Source: Streptomyces sp. XY006
GTDB taxonomy: Bacteria; Actinomycetota; Actinomycetes; Streptomycetales; Streptomycetaceae
Length of the DNA stretch: 64,000 nucleotides
Direction: 5' to 3'
Assembly (NCBI RefSeq): GCF_002237655.1
Contig: NZ_NOKT01000009.1
Coordinates: 186,001 to 250,000, forward strand
Shown: positions 51,085 through 60,176 of the stretch, one piece after another
Numbering within the stretch: the first letter of the stretch is position 1
Layout of the letters: every line of letters begins with the position of its first letter
Notes under the pieces: generated by a model
The model's input: only the letters and a program-made list of their open reading frames with translations
Databases searched by the model: none
What the model was told of the DNA's origin: nothing
Program-made: the position numbers and the translations under genes

Positions 51085-51095
51085 AAGGCCTCCCC

Positions 51096-52310
51096 GTGAG
51101 CACCGAAGCGTACGTGTACGACGCGATCCGCACCCCGCGCGGGCGCGGCAAGGCCAACGGCGCCCTGCACGGCACCAAGCCCATCGACCTGGTCGTCGGA
51201 CTCATCCACGAGATCCGCGCCCGCTTCCCCGGCCTCGACCCGGCCGCCGTCGACGACATCGTCCTCGGCGTCGTCGGCCCGGTCGGCGACCAGGGCTCCG
51301 ACATCGCGCGCATCGCGGCGATCGCGGCCGGGCTGCCCGACACCGTCGCGGGCGTCCAGGAGAACCGCTTCTGTGCCTCGGGCCTCGAAGCCGTCAACCT
51401 GGCCGCCGCGAAGGTCCGTTCGGGCTGGGAGGACCTCGTCCTGGCCGGCGGTGTCGAGTCGATGTCCCGGGTGCCGATGGCCTCCGACGGCGGCGCCTGG
51501 TTCAACGACCCGATGACCAACCTCCAGGTCAACTTCGTGCCGCAGGGCATCGGCGCCGACCTCATCGCCACCATCGAGGGCTTCTCCCGCAGGGACGTCG
51601 ACGAGTACGCGGCGCTCTCCCAGGAACGGGCCGCCACCGCCATGAAGGACGGACGCTTCGAGAGGTCCGTCGTCCCCGTGAAGGACCGCAGCGGCCTCGT
51701 CGTCCTCGACCACGACGAGTTCCCGCGCCCCGGCACCACCGCCGACTCCCTCGCCAAGCTCAAGCCGTCCTTCGCGGACATCGGCGAACTCGGCGGTTTC
51801 GACGCCGTCGCGCTCCAGCAGTACCACTGGGTGGAGAAGATCGACCACGTCCACCACGCGGGCAACTCCTCCGGCATCGTCGACGGCGCCTCGCTCGTCG
51901 CGATCGGCTCCAAGGAGGTCGGCGAGCGCTACGGCCTCACGCCCCGCGCGCGGATCGTCTCCGCCGCCGTGTCCGGTTCCGAGCCGACCATCATGCTCAC
52001 CGGCCCCGCCCCCGCCACCCGCAAGGCCCTCGCCAAGGCCGGCCTGACCATCGACGACATCGACCTCGTCGAGATCAACGAGGCGTTCGCGGCGGTCGTG
52101 CTGCGCTTCGTGAAGGACATGGGCCTGTCCCTGGACAAGGTCAACGTCAACGGCGGCGCGATCGCGCTCGGCCACCCCCTCGGCGCCACCGGCGCGATGA
52201 TCCTCGGCACCCTCGTCGACGAGTTGGAGCGCCAGGACAAGCGCTACGGCCTCGCCACGCTGTGCGTCGGCGGCGGCATGGGCGTCGCCACCATCGTCGA
52301 GCGCATCTGA
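51096..52310 (+). CDS. fadA: Acetyl-CoA acyltransferase (thiolase)
   Basis: The 404-residue thiolase has nucleophile Cys93 ([10 protein letters not shown]), His360 ([10 protein letters not shown]) and the second acid-base Cys390 ([10 protein letters not shown]), plus NEAFA. It releases acetyl-CoA in the last step of beta-oxidation. The GTG at 51096 has AAGG eight bases upstream. It is followed 34 bp later by fadB, giving a trifunctional-type pair. It could in principle replace the missing PcaF activity, but that is not shown by the sequence. Confidence 0.93.
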   Translation: MSTEAYVYDAIRTPRGRGKANGALHGTKPIDLVVGLIHEIRARFPGLDPAAVDDIVLGVVGPVGDQGSDIARIAAIAAGLPDTVAGVQENRFCASGLEAVNLAAAKVRSGWEDLVLAGGVESMSRVPMASDGGAWFNDPMTNLQVNFVPQGIGADLIATIEGFSRRDVDEYAALSQERAATAMKDGRFERSVVPVKDRSGLVVLDHDEFPRPGTTADSLAKLKPSFADIGELGGFDAVALQQYHWVEKIDHVHHAGNSSGIVDGASLVAIGSKEVGERYGLTPRARIVSAAVSGSEPTIMLTGPAPATRKALAKAGLTIDDIDLVEINEAFAAVVLRFVKDMGLSLDKVNVNGGAIALGHPLGATGAMILGTLVDELERQDKRYGLATLCVGGGMGVATIVERI

Positions 52311-52344
52311 CCCCCTCCCGACGGATCACACGGAGCACCTCCAC

Positions 52345-54537
52345 ATGAGCACTGAGTCCACCACCATCCGCTGGGAACAGGACCGCACCGGCCTCGTCAC
52401 CCTTGTGATCGACGACCCCAACCAGTCCGCGAACACCATGAACCAGGCGTTCCGCGACTCCCTCGCCGCGGTCACCGACCGGCTGGAGGCCGAGAAGGAC
52501 TCCATCCGGGGCGTCATCATCACCTCCGCCAAGAAGACCTTCTTCGCCGGCGGCGACCTGCGCGACCTCATCCGCGTCACGCCCGAGACCGCCCAGGAGC
52601 TGTTCGACGGCGGCATGGCCATCAAGCGGAACCTGCGCCGCATCGAGTCCCTCGGCAAGCCCGTCGTCGCCGCCCTCAACGGCGCGGCCCTCGGCGGCGG
52701 TTACGAGATCGCCCTGGCCTGCCACCACCGGATCGCCCTGGACGCGCCCGGCTCGAAGATCGGCTGCCCCGAGGTCACCCTCGGCCTGCTGCCCGGAGGC
52801 GGCGGCGTGGTCCGCACGGTCCGCCTGCTGGGCATCGCCGACGCCCTGCTGAAGGTCCTCCTCCAGGGCACCCAGTACAGCCCGCGCCGCGCCCTGGACA
52901 ACGGCCTCGTCGACGAGGTCGCCGACAGCCACGAGGACATGCTCGCCAAGGCCCGGGCCTTCATCGACGCCAACCCCGAGTCGCAGCAGCCCTGGGACAG
53001 GCCGGGCTACCGCATCCCGGGCGGCACGCCGGCCAACCCCAAGTTCGCCGCGAACCTGCCCGCCTTCCCCGCCACCCTGCGCAAGCAGACGAACGGCGCT
53101 CCCTACCCCGCCCCGCGCAACATCCTCGCCGCGGCCGTCGAGGGCGCCCAGGTCGACTTCGAGACCGCGCAGGTCATCGAGGCCCGCTACTTCGTCGAAC
53201 TGGCCGCGGGACAGACCTCGAAGAACATGATCCAGGCGTTCTTCTTCGACCTCCAGGCCGTCAACTCCGGCGCCAACCGCCCCAAGGGCGTCGAGCCCCG
53301 CAAGGTGGGCAAGGTGGCCGTCCTCGGCGCCGGCATGATGGGCGCCGGCATCGCCTACTCCTGCGCCCGCGCCGGCATCGACGTCGTCCTGAAGGACGTC
53401 TCCCTGGAAGCGGCCCTCAAGGGCAAGGGCTACTCCGAGAAGCTGTGCGCCAAGGCCGTCGCCAAGGGCCGGACGACCCGGGAGAAGGCCGACGCGCTGC
53501 TCGCCCGCATCACGCCCACCGCCGAGGTCCAGGACCTGGCCGGCTGCGACGCGGTCATCGAGGCCGTCTTCGAGGACACCTCCCTCAAGCACAAGGTGTT
53601 CCAGGAGATCCAGCACGTCGTCGCCCCCGACGCGCTGCTGTGCTCCAACACCTCCACCCTGCCCATCACCGCCCTCGCCGAAGGCGTCGAACGGCAGGGC
53701 GACTTCATCGGCCTGCACTTCTTCTCGCCCGTCGACAAGATGCCGCTCGTCGAGATCATCAAGGGCGAGCGCACCGGCGAGGAGGCCCTCGCCCGCGCCT
53801 TCGACCTGGTCCGGCAGATCAACAAGACGCCGATCGTCGTCAACGACTCGCGTGGCTTCTTCACCTCCCGCGTCATCGGCCACTTCATCAACGAGGGCGT
53901 CGCCATGGTCGGCGAGGGCATCGAGCCCGCCTCCGTCGAACAGGCCGCCGCGCAGGCCGGCTACCCGGCCAAGGTGCTGTCCCTCATGGACGAGCTGACA
54001 CTGACCCTGCCCCGCAAGATCCGCGCCGAGTCCCGGCGCGCGGTCGAGGAGGCCGGCGGCACCTGGACGCCCCACCCCGCCGAGGCCGTCATCGACCGCA
54101 TGGTCGACGAGTTCGGCCGCACGGGCCGCAGCGGCGGCGCGGGCTTCTACGACTACGACGAGGACGGCAGGCGCGCCCGGCTCTGGCCGGGACTGCGCGA
54201 GCACTTCACCCGGCCCGGTCACCGGATCCCGTTCGAGGACATGCAGGAACGCATGCTCTTCTCCGAGGCGCTGGACACCGTGCGGCTGCTGGAGGAGGGC
54301 GTGCTGACCTCCGTCGCCGACGCCAACATCGGCTCCATCTTCGGCATCGGCTTCCCGGGCTGGACCGGCGGCGTGCTCCAGTACATCAACGGCTACGACG
54401 GCGGCGCCGGGGCAGGTGTCGGACTGCCCGCCTTCGTGGCCCGCGCGCGGGAACTCGCCGAGCGCTACGGCGACCGGTTCACCCCGCCCGCCCTGCTCGT
54501 GGAGAAGGCGGAGAAGGGGGAGCGCTTCAGCGACTAG
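52345..54537 (+). CDS. fadB: Bifunctional enoyl-CoA hydratase / 3-hydroxyacyl-CoA dehydrogenase
   Basis: The 730-residue protein has an N-terminal crotonase domain (oxyanion regions KKTFFAGGDL and NGAALGGGYEIALACHHR; the two catalytic Glu in GGYE and PEVTLGLLPGG). The NAD-binding dehydrogenase domain follows (VAVLGAGMMGAGIAYSCARAG; catalytic His in GLHFFSPVDKMPLVEI), and then two C-terminal dehydrogenase domains (DSRGFFTSRV; NIGSIFGIGFPGWTGG). It hydrates enoyl-CoA and oxidises hydroxyacyl-CoA. It is the last gene of the operon, and its stop overlaps the convergent merR gene end by 4 bp. Confidence 0.95.
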   Translation: MSTESTTIRWEQDRTGLVTLVIDDPNQSANTMNQAFRDSLAAVTDRLEAEKDSIRGVIITSAKKTFFAGGDLRDLIRVTPETAQELFDGGMAIKRNLRRIESLGKPVVAALNGAALGGGYEIALACHHRIALDAPGSKIGCPEVTLGLLPGGGGVVRTVRLLGIADALLKVLLQGTQYSPRRALDNGLVDEVADSHEDMLAKARAFIDANPESQQPWDRPGYRIPGGTPANPKFAANLPAFPATLRKQTNGAPYPAPRNILAAAVEGAQVDFETAQVIEARYFVELAAGQTSKNMIQAFFFDLQAVNSGANRPKGVEPRKVGKVAVLGAGMMGAGIAYSCARAGIDVVLKDVSLEAALKGKGYSEKLCAKAVAKGRTTREKADALLARITPTAEVQDLAGCDAVIEAVFEDTSLKHKVFQEIQHVVAPDALLCSNTSTLPITALAEGVERQGDFIGLHFFSPVDKMPLVEIIKGERTGEEALARAFDLVRQINKTPIVVNDSRGFFTSRVIGHFINEGVAMVGEGIEPASVEQAAAQAGYPAKVLSLMDELTLTLPRKIRAESRRAVEEAGGTWTPHPAEAVIDRMVDEFGRTGRSGGAGFYDYDEDGRRARLWPGLREHFTRPGHRIPFEDMQERMLFSEALDTVRLLEEGVLTSVADANIGSIFGIGFPGWTGGVLQYINGYDGGAGAGVGLPAFVARARELAERYGDRFTPPALLVEKAEKGERFSD

Positions 54538-55250
54538 TCCGCGGCCGGCCCGTCGGCAGGACGGGTCAGCCACTCGCCCAGCTCTTCCTGGAGCGAGCGC
54601 TGGAACGCGGTGAGGAGCGCCTGCACCACCAGAGGGTGCATGTGCGCCGACAGGGACCGCACGTCCCGCGCGTCACGCTCCGCCACCTCGCCGCGGAAGA
54701 GCTGGGAGAGCTCCCGGGCCGCGGCGCGCGCGTGTTCGAGCAGGACCTTGCGCGCCGCGAAGATCGCCTCCGGGGACAGCGGCACGTCCAGCAGGCCCGC
54801 GCCCAGCCGGAGCAGACCGAGATCGGCCTCGTAGCCGTCCCCGGCGGGCCGCACCACGCCCATCGCGACGAGCCGCTCGACGTCCTCCTCGTCCAGGGGC
54901 CGCCCGGCCCGCCGCGCCAGCTCCCGCCGGGTGACCGTCTCGACGGTGTCCGGCGCCCAGGACGCCACCACTGCCCGGTGAATGGCCAGGTCGTGCGCGC
55001 TCAGGTCCGCCGGCAGCTGCCGCAGATACCGCTCGATGCCGGCCAGCGTCAGCCCCTGCCGCTGCAGCTCCTCGATCAGCGCGAGCCGGTCCAGGTGCTC
55101 CCGCCCGTAGTGCCCCACGCGCCGGGGACCCAGCACCGGCGGCGGCAGCAGCCCCTTCGTGCCGTAGAAGCGGACCGTGCGCACCGTGACACCGGCCCGG
55201 GCGGCCAGCTCGTCGATGGTGAGGGTCGGCTCCTCGGCGTCGGTCGTCAT
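54534..55250 (-). CDS. MerR-family transcriptional regulator
   Basis: The 238-residue protein has the MerR winged helix at residues about 10-75 (LTIDELAARAGVTVRTVRFYGTKGLLPPP; YGREHLDRLALIEELQRQGLTLAGI). An uncharacterised helical C-terminal domain (about 90-238) follows, without metal-binding Cys. It starts at an ATG at 55250. Being next to fadB, and sharing a 12-bp element with the fad operon leader, it is a likely regulator of fatty-acid oxidation responding to an acyl-CoA or lipid. That role is inference. Confidence 0.9.
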   Translation of the reverse strand: MTTDAEEPTLTIDELAARAGVTVRTVRFYGTKGLLPPPVLGPRRVGHYGREHLDRLALIEELQRQGLTLAGIERYLRQLPADLSAHDLAIHRAVVASWAPDTVETVTRRELARRAGRPLDEEDVERLVAMGVVRPAGDGYEADLGLLRLGAGLLDVPLSPEAIFAARKVLLEHARAAARELSQLFRGEVAERDARDVRSLSAHMHPLVVQALLTAFQRSLQEELGEWLTRPADGPAAD

Positions 55251-55272
55251 GTGCAGCAGTATCGCTGTCTCA

Positions 55273-55284
55273 CCAGTGCTGTGA
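55273..55284 (-). promoter_or_regulatory. 12-bp element upstream of merR shared with the fad operon
   Basis: Read on the minus strand this is TCACAGCACTGG, identical to 49920-49931 before the racemase-fadAB operon. It ends 22 bp before the merR start. Candidate autoregulatory MerR site. Confidence 0.5.
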
Positions 55285-55468
55285 AACCCATGGCGGCGAA
55301 CGTGAAGGCGGTGTGAGAAGTCGCGCTGTGTGACGTGTGCCATCGCGTGAGCTGCGCGGCGTGGGGGAAGGTGGCCCCTTGGTCTGTGCCCTGACAGAGG
55401 GCGCAGACCTTATGTACGTCCGGAAGCCGAGCGTGACCCGCTCGGGCGCACCAGAGAGTGGATCCACC

Positions 55469-56935
55469 GTGAGCAAGGACGCCGTGAACACGGCTGCGGC
55501 CACGCCGCGTACCGATGCGGCCCAGGTGCCCGCGGACGCGGGCGACGCCGGCTACAGCAAGGACCTCAAGGCCCGGCACGTCAACATGATCGCCATCGGC
55601 GGGGCCATCGGCACCGGCCTCTTCCTCGGCGCCGGCGGCCGTCTCCACAACGCCGGCCCCGCGCTGGCGATCGCCTACCTGGTCTGCGGCATCTTCGCCT
55701 TCTTCGTCGTCCGGGCCCTCGGCGAGCTGGTCCTGTACCGCCCCTCCTCGGGCTCCTTCGTCTCCTACGCGCGCGAGTTCCTCGGCGAGAAGGGCGCCTA
55801 CGTCGCCGGCTGGATGTACTTCCTGAACTGGTCGACCACCGGCATCGCCGACATCACCGCGATCGCGCTGTACACGCACTACTGGAGCCTGTTCACCGAC
55901 ATCCCGCAGTGGGTGCTTGCGCTGATCGCCCTCGCGGTGGTGCTCGCCGTGAACCTGATCTCGGTGAAGATCTTCGGCGAGATGGAGTTCTGGTTCGCGA
56001 TCATCAAGGTCGCGACGCTCGTCGGCTTCATGTTCATCGGCATCTTCCTGCTCGCCACGCAGCACGAGGTGGGCGGCCAGACCCCGGGCCTGAGCGTCAT
56101 CACCGACAACGGCGGCGTCTTCCCGCACGGCATGATGCCGGTCGTCCTGGTGATGCAGGGCGTGATCTTCGCGTACGCCGCGCTGGAGCTGGTCGGCGTC
56201 GCGGCGGGCGAGACCGCCGAGCCGGAGAAGGTCGTCCCGCGCGCGGTGAACTCGATCATGTGGCGCGTCGGCCTGTTCTACGTCGGCTCGGTCGTCCTGC
56301 TCGCCCTCCTGCTGCCCGGCTCGGTCTACTCGGCCGACCAGAGCCCCTTCGTCACGGTCCTGTCGAAGATCGGCGTCCCGGCCGCGGGCGACGTGATGAA
56401 CCTGGTGGTCCTGACCGCCGCGATGTCCTCGCTCAACTCCGGCCTGTACTCCACGGGCCGCATCCTGCGCTCGATGGCGATGGCCGGCTCCGCGCCGAAG
56501 TTCACCGCCCGCATGAACCGCAGCCAGGTCCCCTACGGCGGCATCCTGCTCACCTGCGGGGTCTGCGTGCTGGGCGTCGGCCTGAACTTCCTCGTCCCGG
56601 CCCAGGCCTTCGAGATCGTGCTGAACGTCGCCTCCCTCGGCATCATCAGCACGTGGGTGATCATCATGATCTGCCACCTGGTCTTCGTCCGCCGCGCCAA
56701 GGCGGGCCTGGTCGCCCGCCCCTCCTTCCGCCTCTTCGGCAGCCCGGTCACGGAGATCGCCACGATCGCCTTCCTGCTGGCCTGCCTCGGCATGATGTGG
56801 AACGACCCGGAGGTCGGCCGCAAGACCCTCCTGCTCATCCCGCTCATCGCGATCATGCTGGTGGCAGGCTGGTACGGCGTCCGCCGCAGGGTGTCCCAGA
56901 CGGCCGACCAGGAGCTGTCGCAGCTGACGAGGTGA
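55469..56935 (+). CDS. ansP: L-asparagine/amino-acid permease (APC superfamily)
   Basis: The 488-residue protein has the amino-acid permease signature (KARHVNMIAIGGAIGTGLFLG in pieces) and about twelve membrane helices (for example LVGFMFIGIFLLATQ and IFAYAALELVGVAAGETAEPEKVVPRAVNS in pieces). It closely fits the AnsP group that imports asparagine and related amino acids with protons. I prefer the GTG at 55469. An ATG at 55412 would add 19 non-conserved residues. It is divergent from merR over 218 bp. Confidence 0.88.
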   Translation: MSKDAVNTAAATPRTDAAQVPADAGDAGYSKDLKARHVNMIAIGGAIGTGLFLGAGGRLHNAGPALAIAYLVCGIFAFFVVRALGELVLYRPSSGSFVSYAREFLGEKGAYVAGWMYFLNWSTTGIADITAIALYTHYWSLFTDIPQWVLALIALAVVLAVNLISVKIFGEMEFWFAIIKVATLVGFMFIGIFLLATQHEVGGQTPGLSVITDNGGVFPHGMMPVVLVMQGVIFAYAALELVGVAAGETAEPEKVVPRAVNSIMWRVGLFYVGSVVLLALLLPGSVYSADQSPFVTVLSKIGVPAAGDVMNLVVLTAAMSSLNSGLYSTGRILRSMAMAGSAPKFTARMNRSQVPYGGILLTCGVCVLGVGLNFLVPAQAFEIVLNVASLGIISTWVIIMICHLVFVRRAKAGLVARPSFRLFGSPVTEIATIAFLLACLGMMWNDPEVGRKTLLLIPLIAIMLVAGWYGVRRRVSQTADQELSQLTR

Positions 56936-56976
56936 CGGCCCGGGCCGCTGTCAGTGGCCCCGTCTACGGTGGCGTC

Positions 56977-57456
56977 ATGCCGGGGATCGATTACATCCGG
57001 GGCGACGCCACCGCTCCGTCCGTGAAGGGCGTCAAGATCATCGCCCACGTCTGCAATGACGCCGGGGGCTGGGGCAAGGGCTTCGTCCTCGCGGTCTCAC
57101 GCCGCTGGCCGGGGCCTGAGACGGCCTACCGGGCCTGGCACCGCGGCCGGGCGAAGAACGACTTCGGCCTGGGCGCGGTGCAGTTCGTGCAGGTGGAAGC
57201 GTACGTGTGGGTGGCCAACATGATCGGCCAGCACGGGACCAGGACCGGCAGCAAAGGCGTCCCCGTGCGCTATGAGGCGATCGACCGGGCCCTGGGGGCC
57301 GTCGCGGAGCGAGCGCGGGAGGTCGGGGCCTCCGTGCACATGCCGCGGATCGGCTGCGGGCTCGCCGGTGGCAGGTGGTCCCGGGTCGAGCCGCTGGTCG
57401 AGGAGCGGCTGGTGCGGCAGGGCATACCGGTGACGGTGTACGACCACGGGGAGTGA
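56977..57456 (+). CDS. Macrodomain (ADP-ribose-binding) protein
   Basis: The 159-residue protein has the macrodomain pattern: YIRGDATAP, IIAHVCNDAGGWGKGFVLA with the ligand-contacting Asn and Gly loop, VWVANMIGQHGTR and HMPRIGCGLAGGRW. Such domains bind ADP-ribose and may remove it from proteins. Here it most resembles the Appr-1''-p phosphatase/YmdB-like type. ATG at 56977, 41 bp after the permease stop. Probably cotranscribed with it by read-through; no functional link is evident. Confidence 0.9.
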   Translation: MPGIDYIRGDATAPSVKGVKIIAHVCNDAGGWGKGFVLAVSRRWPGPETAYRAWHRGRAKNDFGLGAVQFVQVEAYVWVANMIGQHGTRTGSKGVPVRYEAIDRALGAVAERAREVGASVHMPRIGCGLAGGRWSRVEPLVEERLVRQGIPVTVYDHGE

Positions 57457-57464
57457 AGACCGGC

Positions 57465-58384
57465 TCAGGCCCCGGCGTCGAAGGCCCGGACCAGGCAGTC
57501 GGCGAGGCGCCGGGTGAGGGTGCCGTCCGGATCCAGGCGGGGGTTGAAGATCGCCACGTCGAGACCCACCGCCGTACCGGACGCGAGGGCCGTGCGCAGG
57601 ATCGTCTCCAGCTCCTGCCAGCTCAGACCGTCCGGCTGGCGGTGGTCCACGGCCGGCATCAGCGCGTCGTCCAGCACGTCGACGTCGAGGTGCACCCAGT
57701 ACCCGGCCCCCGCGCCGTCGCCGCTCAGCAGCCCGACCGCCCGCCGGGCCGCCTCGGCCGCCCCCAGGGCGCGCACGGTGTCCAGCTCCATCGCGTGCAG
57801 CGCGCCCGGCAGCGGCTGCATCCCGAACGCCGCGGACTCCTCCGCGTCCCGGAACCCCAGGGCGACGACGTCCGCGTCCCGCACGAGCGGCCCCCGGCCC
57901 TCCAGATCGGCCAGGACGCGCGGGCCGCGCCCGGTGGCCAGGGCGAGTTCCATCGAGGCCACCTCGCCGGCCGGCTCGGCCTCCGGCTGGTAGAAGTCCG
58001 TGTGCCCGTCGAGGAACAGCAGCCCGTGCCGGTCCCGGCGGCGCAGTGCGAGCAGGTTGCCCAGCAGCACACTGCAGTCGCCGCCGAGCACGAGCGGGAA
58101 GCGGCCGCCGTCGAGGACACCGCCCACGGCGTCGGCCAGCGCCGCCGAGTACGCCGCGATGCCCCCCGGGTTCAGCACCCCGGTCTCCGCGTCCCGCTCC
58201 GGGTCGTACGGCGGCGGCTCGACCCGGCCCGCGATCTCGGCGCCGAGCGCCGCGGCCAGCCCGGTGCCCAGCAGCGCCGACGCCAGGTCCTCCACCCCGT
58301 GGGGCGCAGCCCGAGCACGGACGGTGCCTCGACGATCGCCACGTTCCGCACGCCCGGCACCTCCGTCGGCCGCCTTCGTGTCAT
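57465..58384 (-). pseudogene. Arginase/agmatinase-family ureohydrolase, frameshifted near its N terminus
   Basis: The main frame has all the metal-binding motifs of the ureohydrolase fold: LVLGGDCSVLLGN, LFLDGHTDFYQPE and VHLDVDVLDDALMPAVD. The first ~28 residues (MTRRRPTEVPGVRNVAIVEA and PSVLGLRP, ATG at 58384) are in another frame. The two join as LRP-HGVEDLASALLG if one base is restored in the G-run at 58301-58304. Rejoined length is about 306 residues, normal for the family. As written, no full-length protein is made. Because the lesion is a single base in a homopolymer, sequencing error is a real alternative. Substrate (arginine, agmatine, guanidinobutyrate) is uncertain. Confidence 0.85.
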
Positions 58385-58449
58385 GCCGCCCGGCCCATAC
58401 GCCCGGTGCGTATGGGCCCACCGTAGACCGCGGGGCGGGACGCGGCGCG

Positions 58450-59976
58450 TCAGTGCCGGTGCCCGGCGCCCTCCGCGCGGCCGCCGTGCTCGTGCACCCC
58501 GTTGGTCGCCGCGATCCGCTTCCACGACCTCGGCTGCGGCACCGCCTTGGCCGCCTTCGCGACCGCCGCGGCCCGGGCGGCCGGCACCCCCGGCTTGGAG
58601 GGCTGGAACAGCCACGTGTCGAACAGGGCGGCCAGCGGCTTGCCGGACACCTCCTCGGCATAGCGCTGGAAGTCGGCGACGGACGCGTTGCCGTGCGCGT
58701 ACTTCTGCGGCCAGCCCTTGAGGATCGCGAAGAACGCCTCGTCGCCGACCGCGTTGCGCAGCGCCTGCACGGCGAGCGCGCCCCGGTCGTAGACCGCGAT
58801 GTCGAACTGCCTGTCCGGCCCGGGGTCCCCGGGCCGGACCGTCCAGAACGGGTCGTCGGCCGGGTGCGAGGCGTACACGTAGTCGGCGAGCTCCTGCGCG
58901 GTGCCCTCGCCCTCGTGCTCGGACCAGAGCCACTGCGCGTACCGCGCGAAGCCCTCGTTGATCCAGATGTCCTTCCAGCCCTTGAGGGACACCACGTCCC
59001 CGTACCACTGGTGGGCCAGCTCGTGGACGACGACGGACGTGTTCGACCCGTTGGCGAAGTTCCGGGGGCTGTAGAACGGCCGGGTCTGGGTCTCCAGCGC
59101 GTACCCGGTGTTCGTGTTCGGGACGTACCCGCCGAGCGCGTTGTACGGGTACGGCCCGAAGTACTCGCTCAGCCAGTCCGCGATCTCGCCGCTGCGCTCG
59201 ATGCTCGCGCGGGCCGCGCCGGCGTGGTCGCCCAGGTCCTTGCTGTAGGCGTTGACGACCGGGATGCCGCTCTCGGTCGTGCCGGTCGTGAGGTCGAACT
59301 TCCCGACGGCGAGCGTCGCGAGGTACGTGGCCTGCGGCTTGTTGGAGCGCCAGTTCCAGCGCGTCCAGCCGAGCCGTGAACTCGTCGACTGCAGCGTGCC
59401 GTTGGAGATGGCCTGGGTGCCGTCGGGGACCAGCACGGACACGTCGTAGGTGGCCTTGTCGAGCGGGTGGTCGTTGCTCGGGAACCACCACGCGGCCGCC
59501 TCCGGCTCGTTGGCCGCGACGCCGCCGTCCGGGGTGCGGTGCCAGCTGGTGAAGCCGTAGGCCCGCTTCGACGACGGCACGCCGTGGTAGCGCACGACGA
59601 CCGTGACGGCCGTGCCCTTGGACAGCGGGGTCTTCGGCGTGATCTCCAGCTCGTGCTCGCCGGAGGTCGTGAACGAGGCCTTGGCCCCGTTGACGCGCAC
59701 CTCGTCGACCTCCAGCAGGAAGTCGAGGTTGAAGCGCGTCAGGTCCTGGGTGGTGCGGGCCACGAGGGTGGCCGTGCCCTCCAGTTCGTCCGTCGCCGGC
59801 TGGTACTTCAGCCGGAGGTCGTAGTGGGAGACGTCGTATCCGCCATTGCCGTAGACCGGGTAGTAGGGGTCGCCGATACCCGGCGCGCCGGGGGAGTGGG
59901 GGGCGGCCGATGCCGGGATCGCCAGCAGGAGAACGGCCGCTGCCAGGGCTCCCGGCGCGATGATTCTGCGGTGCAC
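58450..59976 (-). CDS. Exported M1-family metallopeptidase
   Basis: The 508-residue protein has a signal peptide (APGALAAAVLLLAIPASAAP) from the GTG at 59976 (GGAG seven bases upstream). It has an aminopeptidase N-like beta domain and the gluzincin active site VHELAHQWYGD with the distal Glu in WINEGFARYAQW. The exopeptidase region reads GYALETQTRPFY. It ends in a His-rich tail (HEHGGRAEGAGHRH). It would trim N-terminal residues from peptides outside the cell. It is divergent from the Xaa-Pro dipeptidyl-peptidase gene. Confidence 0.93.
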   Translation of the reverse strand: MHRRIIAPGALAAAVLLLAIPASAAPHSPGAPGIGDPYYPVYGNGGYDVSHYDLRLKYQPATDELEGTATLVARTTQDLTRFNLDFLLEVDEVRVNGAKASFTTSGEHELEITPKTPLSKGTAVTVVVRYHGVPSSKRAYGFTSWHRTPDGGVAANEPEAAAWWFPSNDHPLDKATYDVSVLVPDGTQAISNGTLQSTSSRLGWTRWNWRSNKPQATYLATLAVGKFDLTTGTTESGIPVVNAYSKDLGDHAGAARASIERSGEIADWLSEYFGPYPYNALGGYVPNTNTGYALETQTRPFYSPRNFANGSNTSVVVHELAHQWYGDVVSLKGWKDIWINEGFARYAQWLWSEHEGEGTAQELADYVYASHPADDPFWTVRPGDPGPDRQFDIAVYDRGALAVQALRNAVGDEAFFAILKGWPQKYAHGNASVADFQRYAEEVSGKPLAALFDTWLFQPSKPGVPAARAAAVAKAAKAVPQPRSWKRIAATNGVHEHGGRAEGAGHRH

Positions 59977-60176
59977 GCAAGGCTCCAAGTCGTAGGTCCC
60001 GAAGTCTGTCCGGAGCCTATTGACTCCTTGTGTCACTGGTCATGTCCATGGCCTCCCTTGTCACACGATCGCCATTCGGCCGACATGCGACACCGGCCCC
60101 GCCGGCCGTTTCCGGACACGCCGGTCCGTCAGCGGCCCTCTTCTGAACAGGAGTTCACCGATGTACCGTCCGGCGC

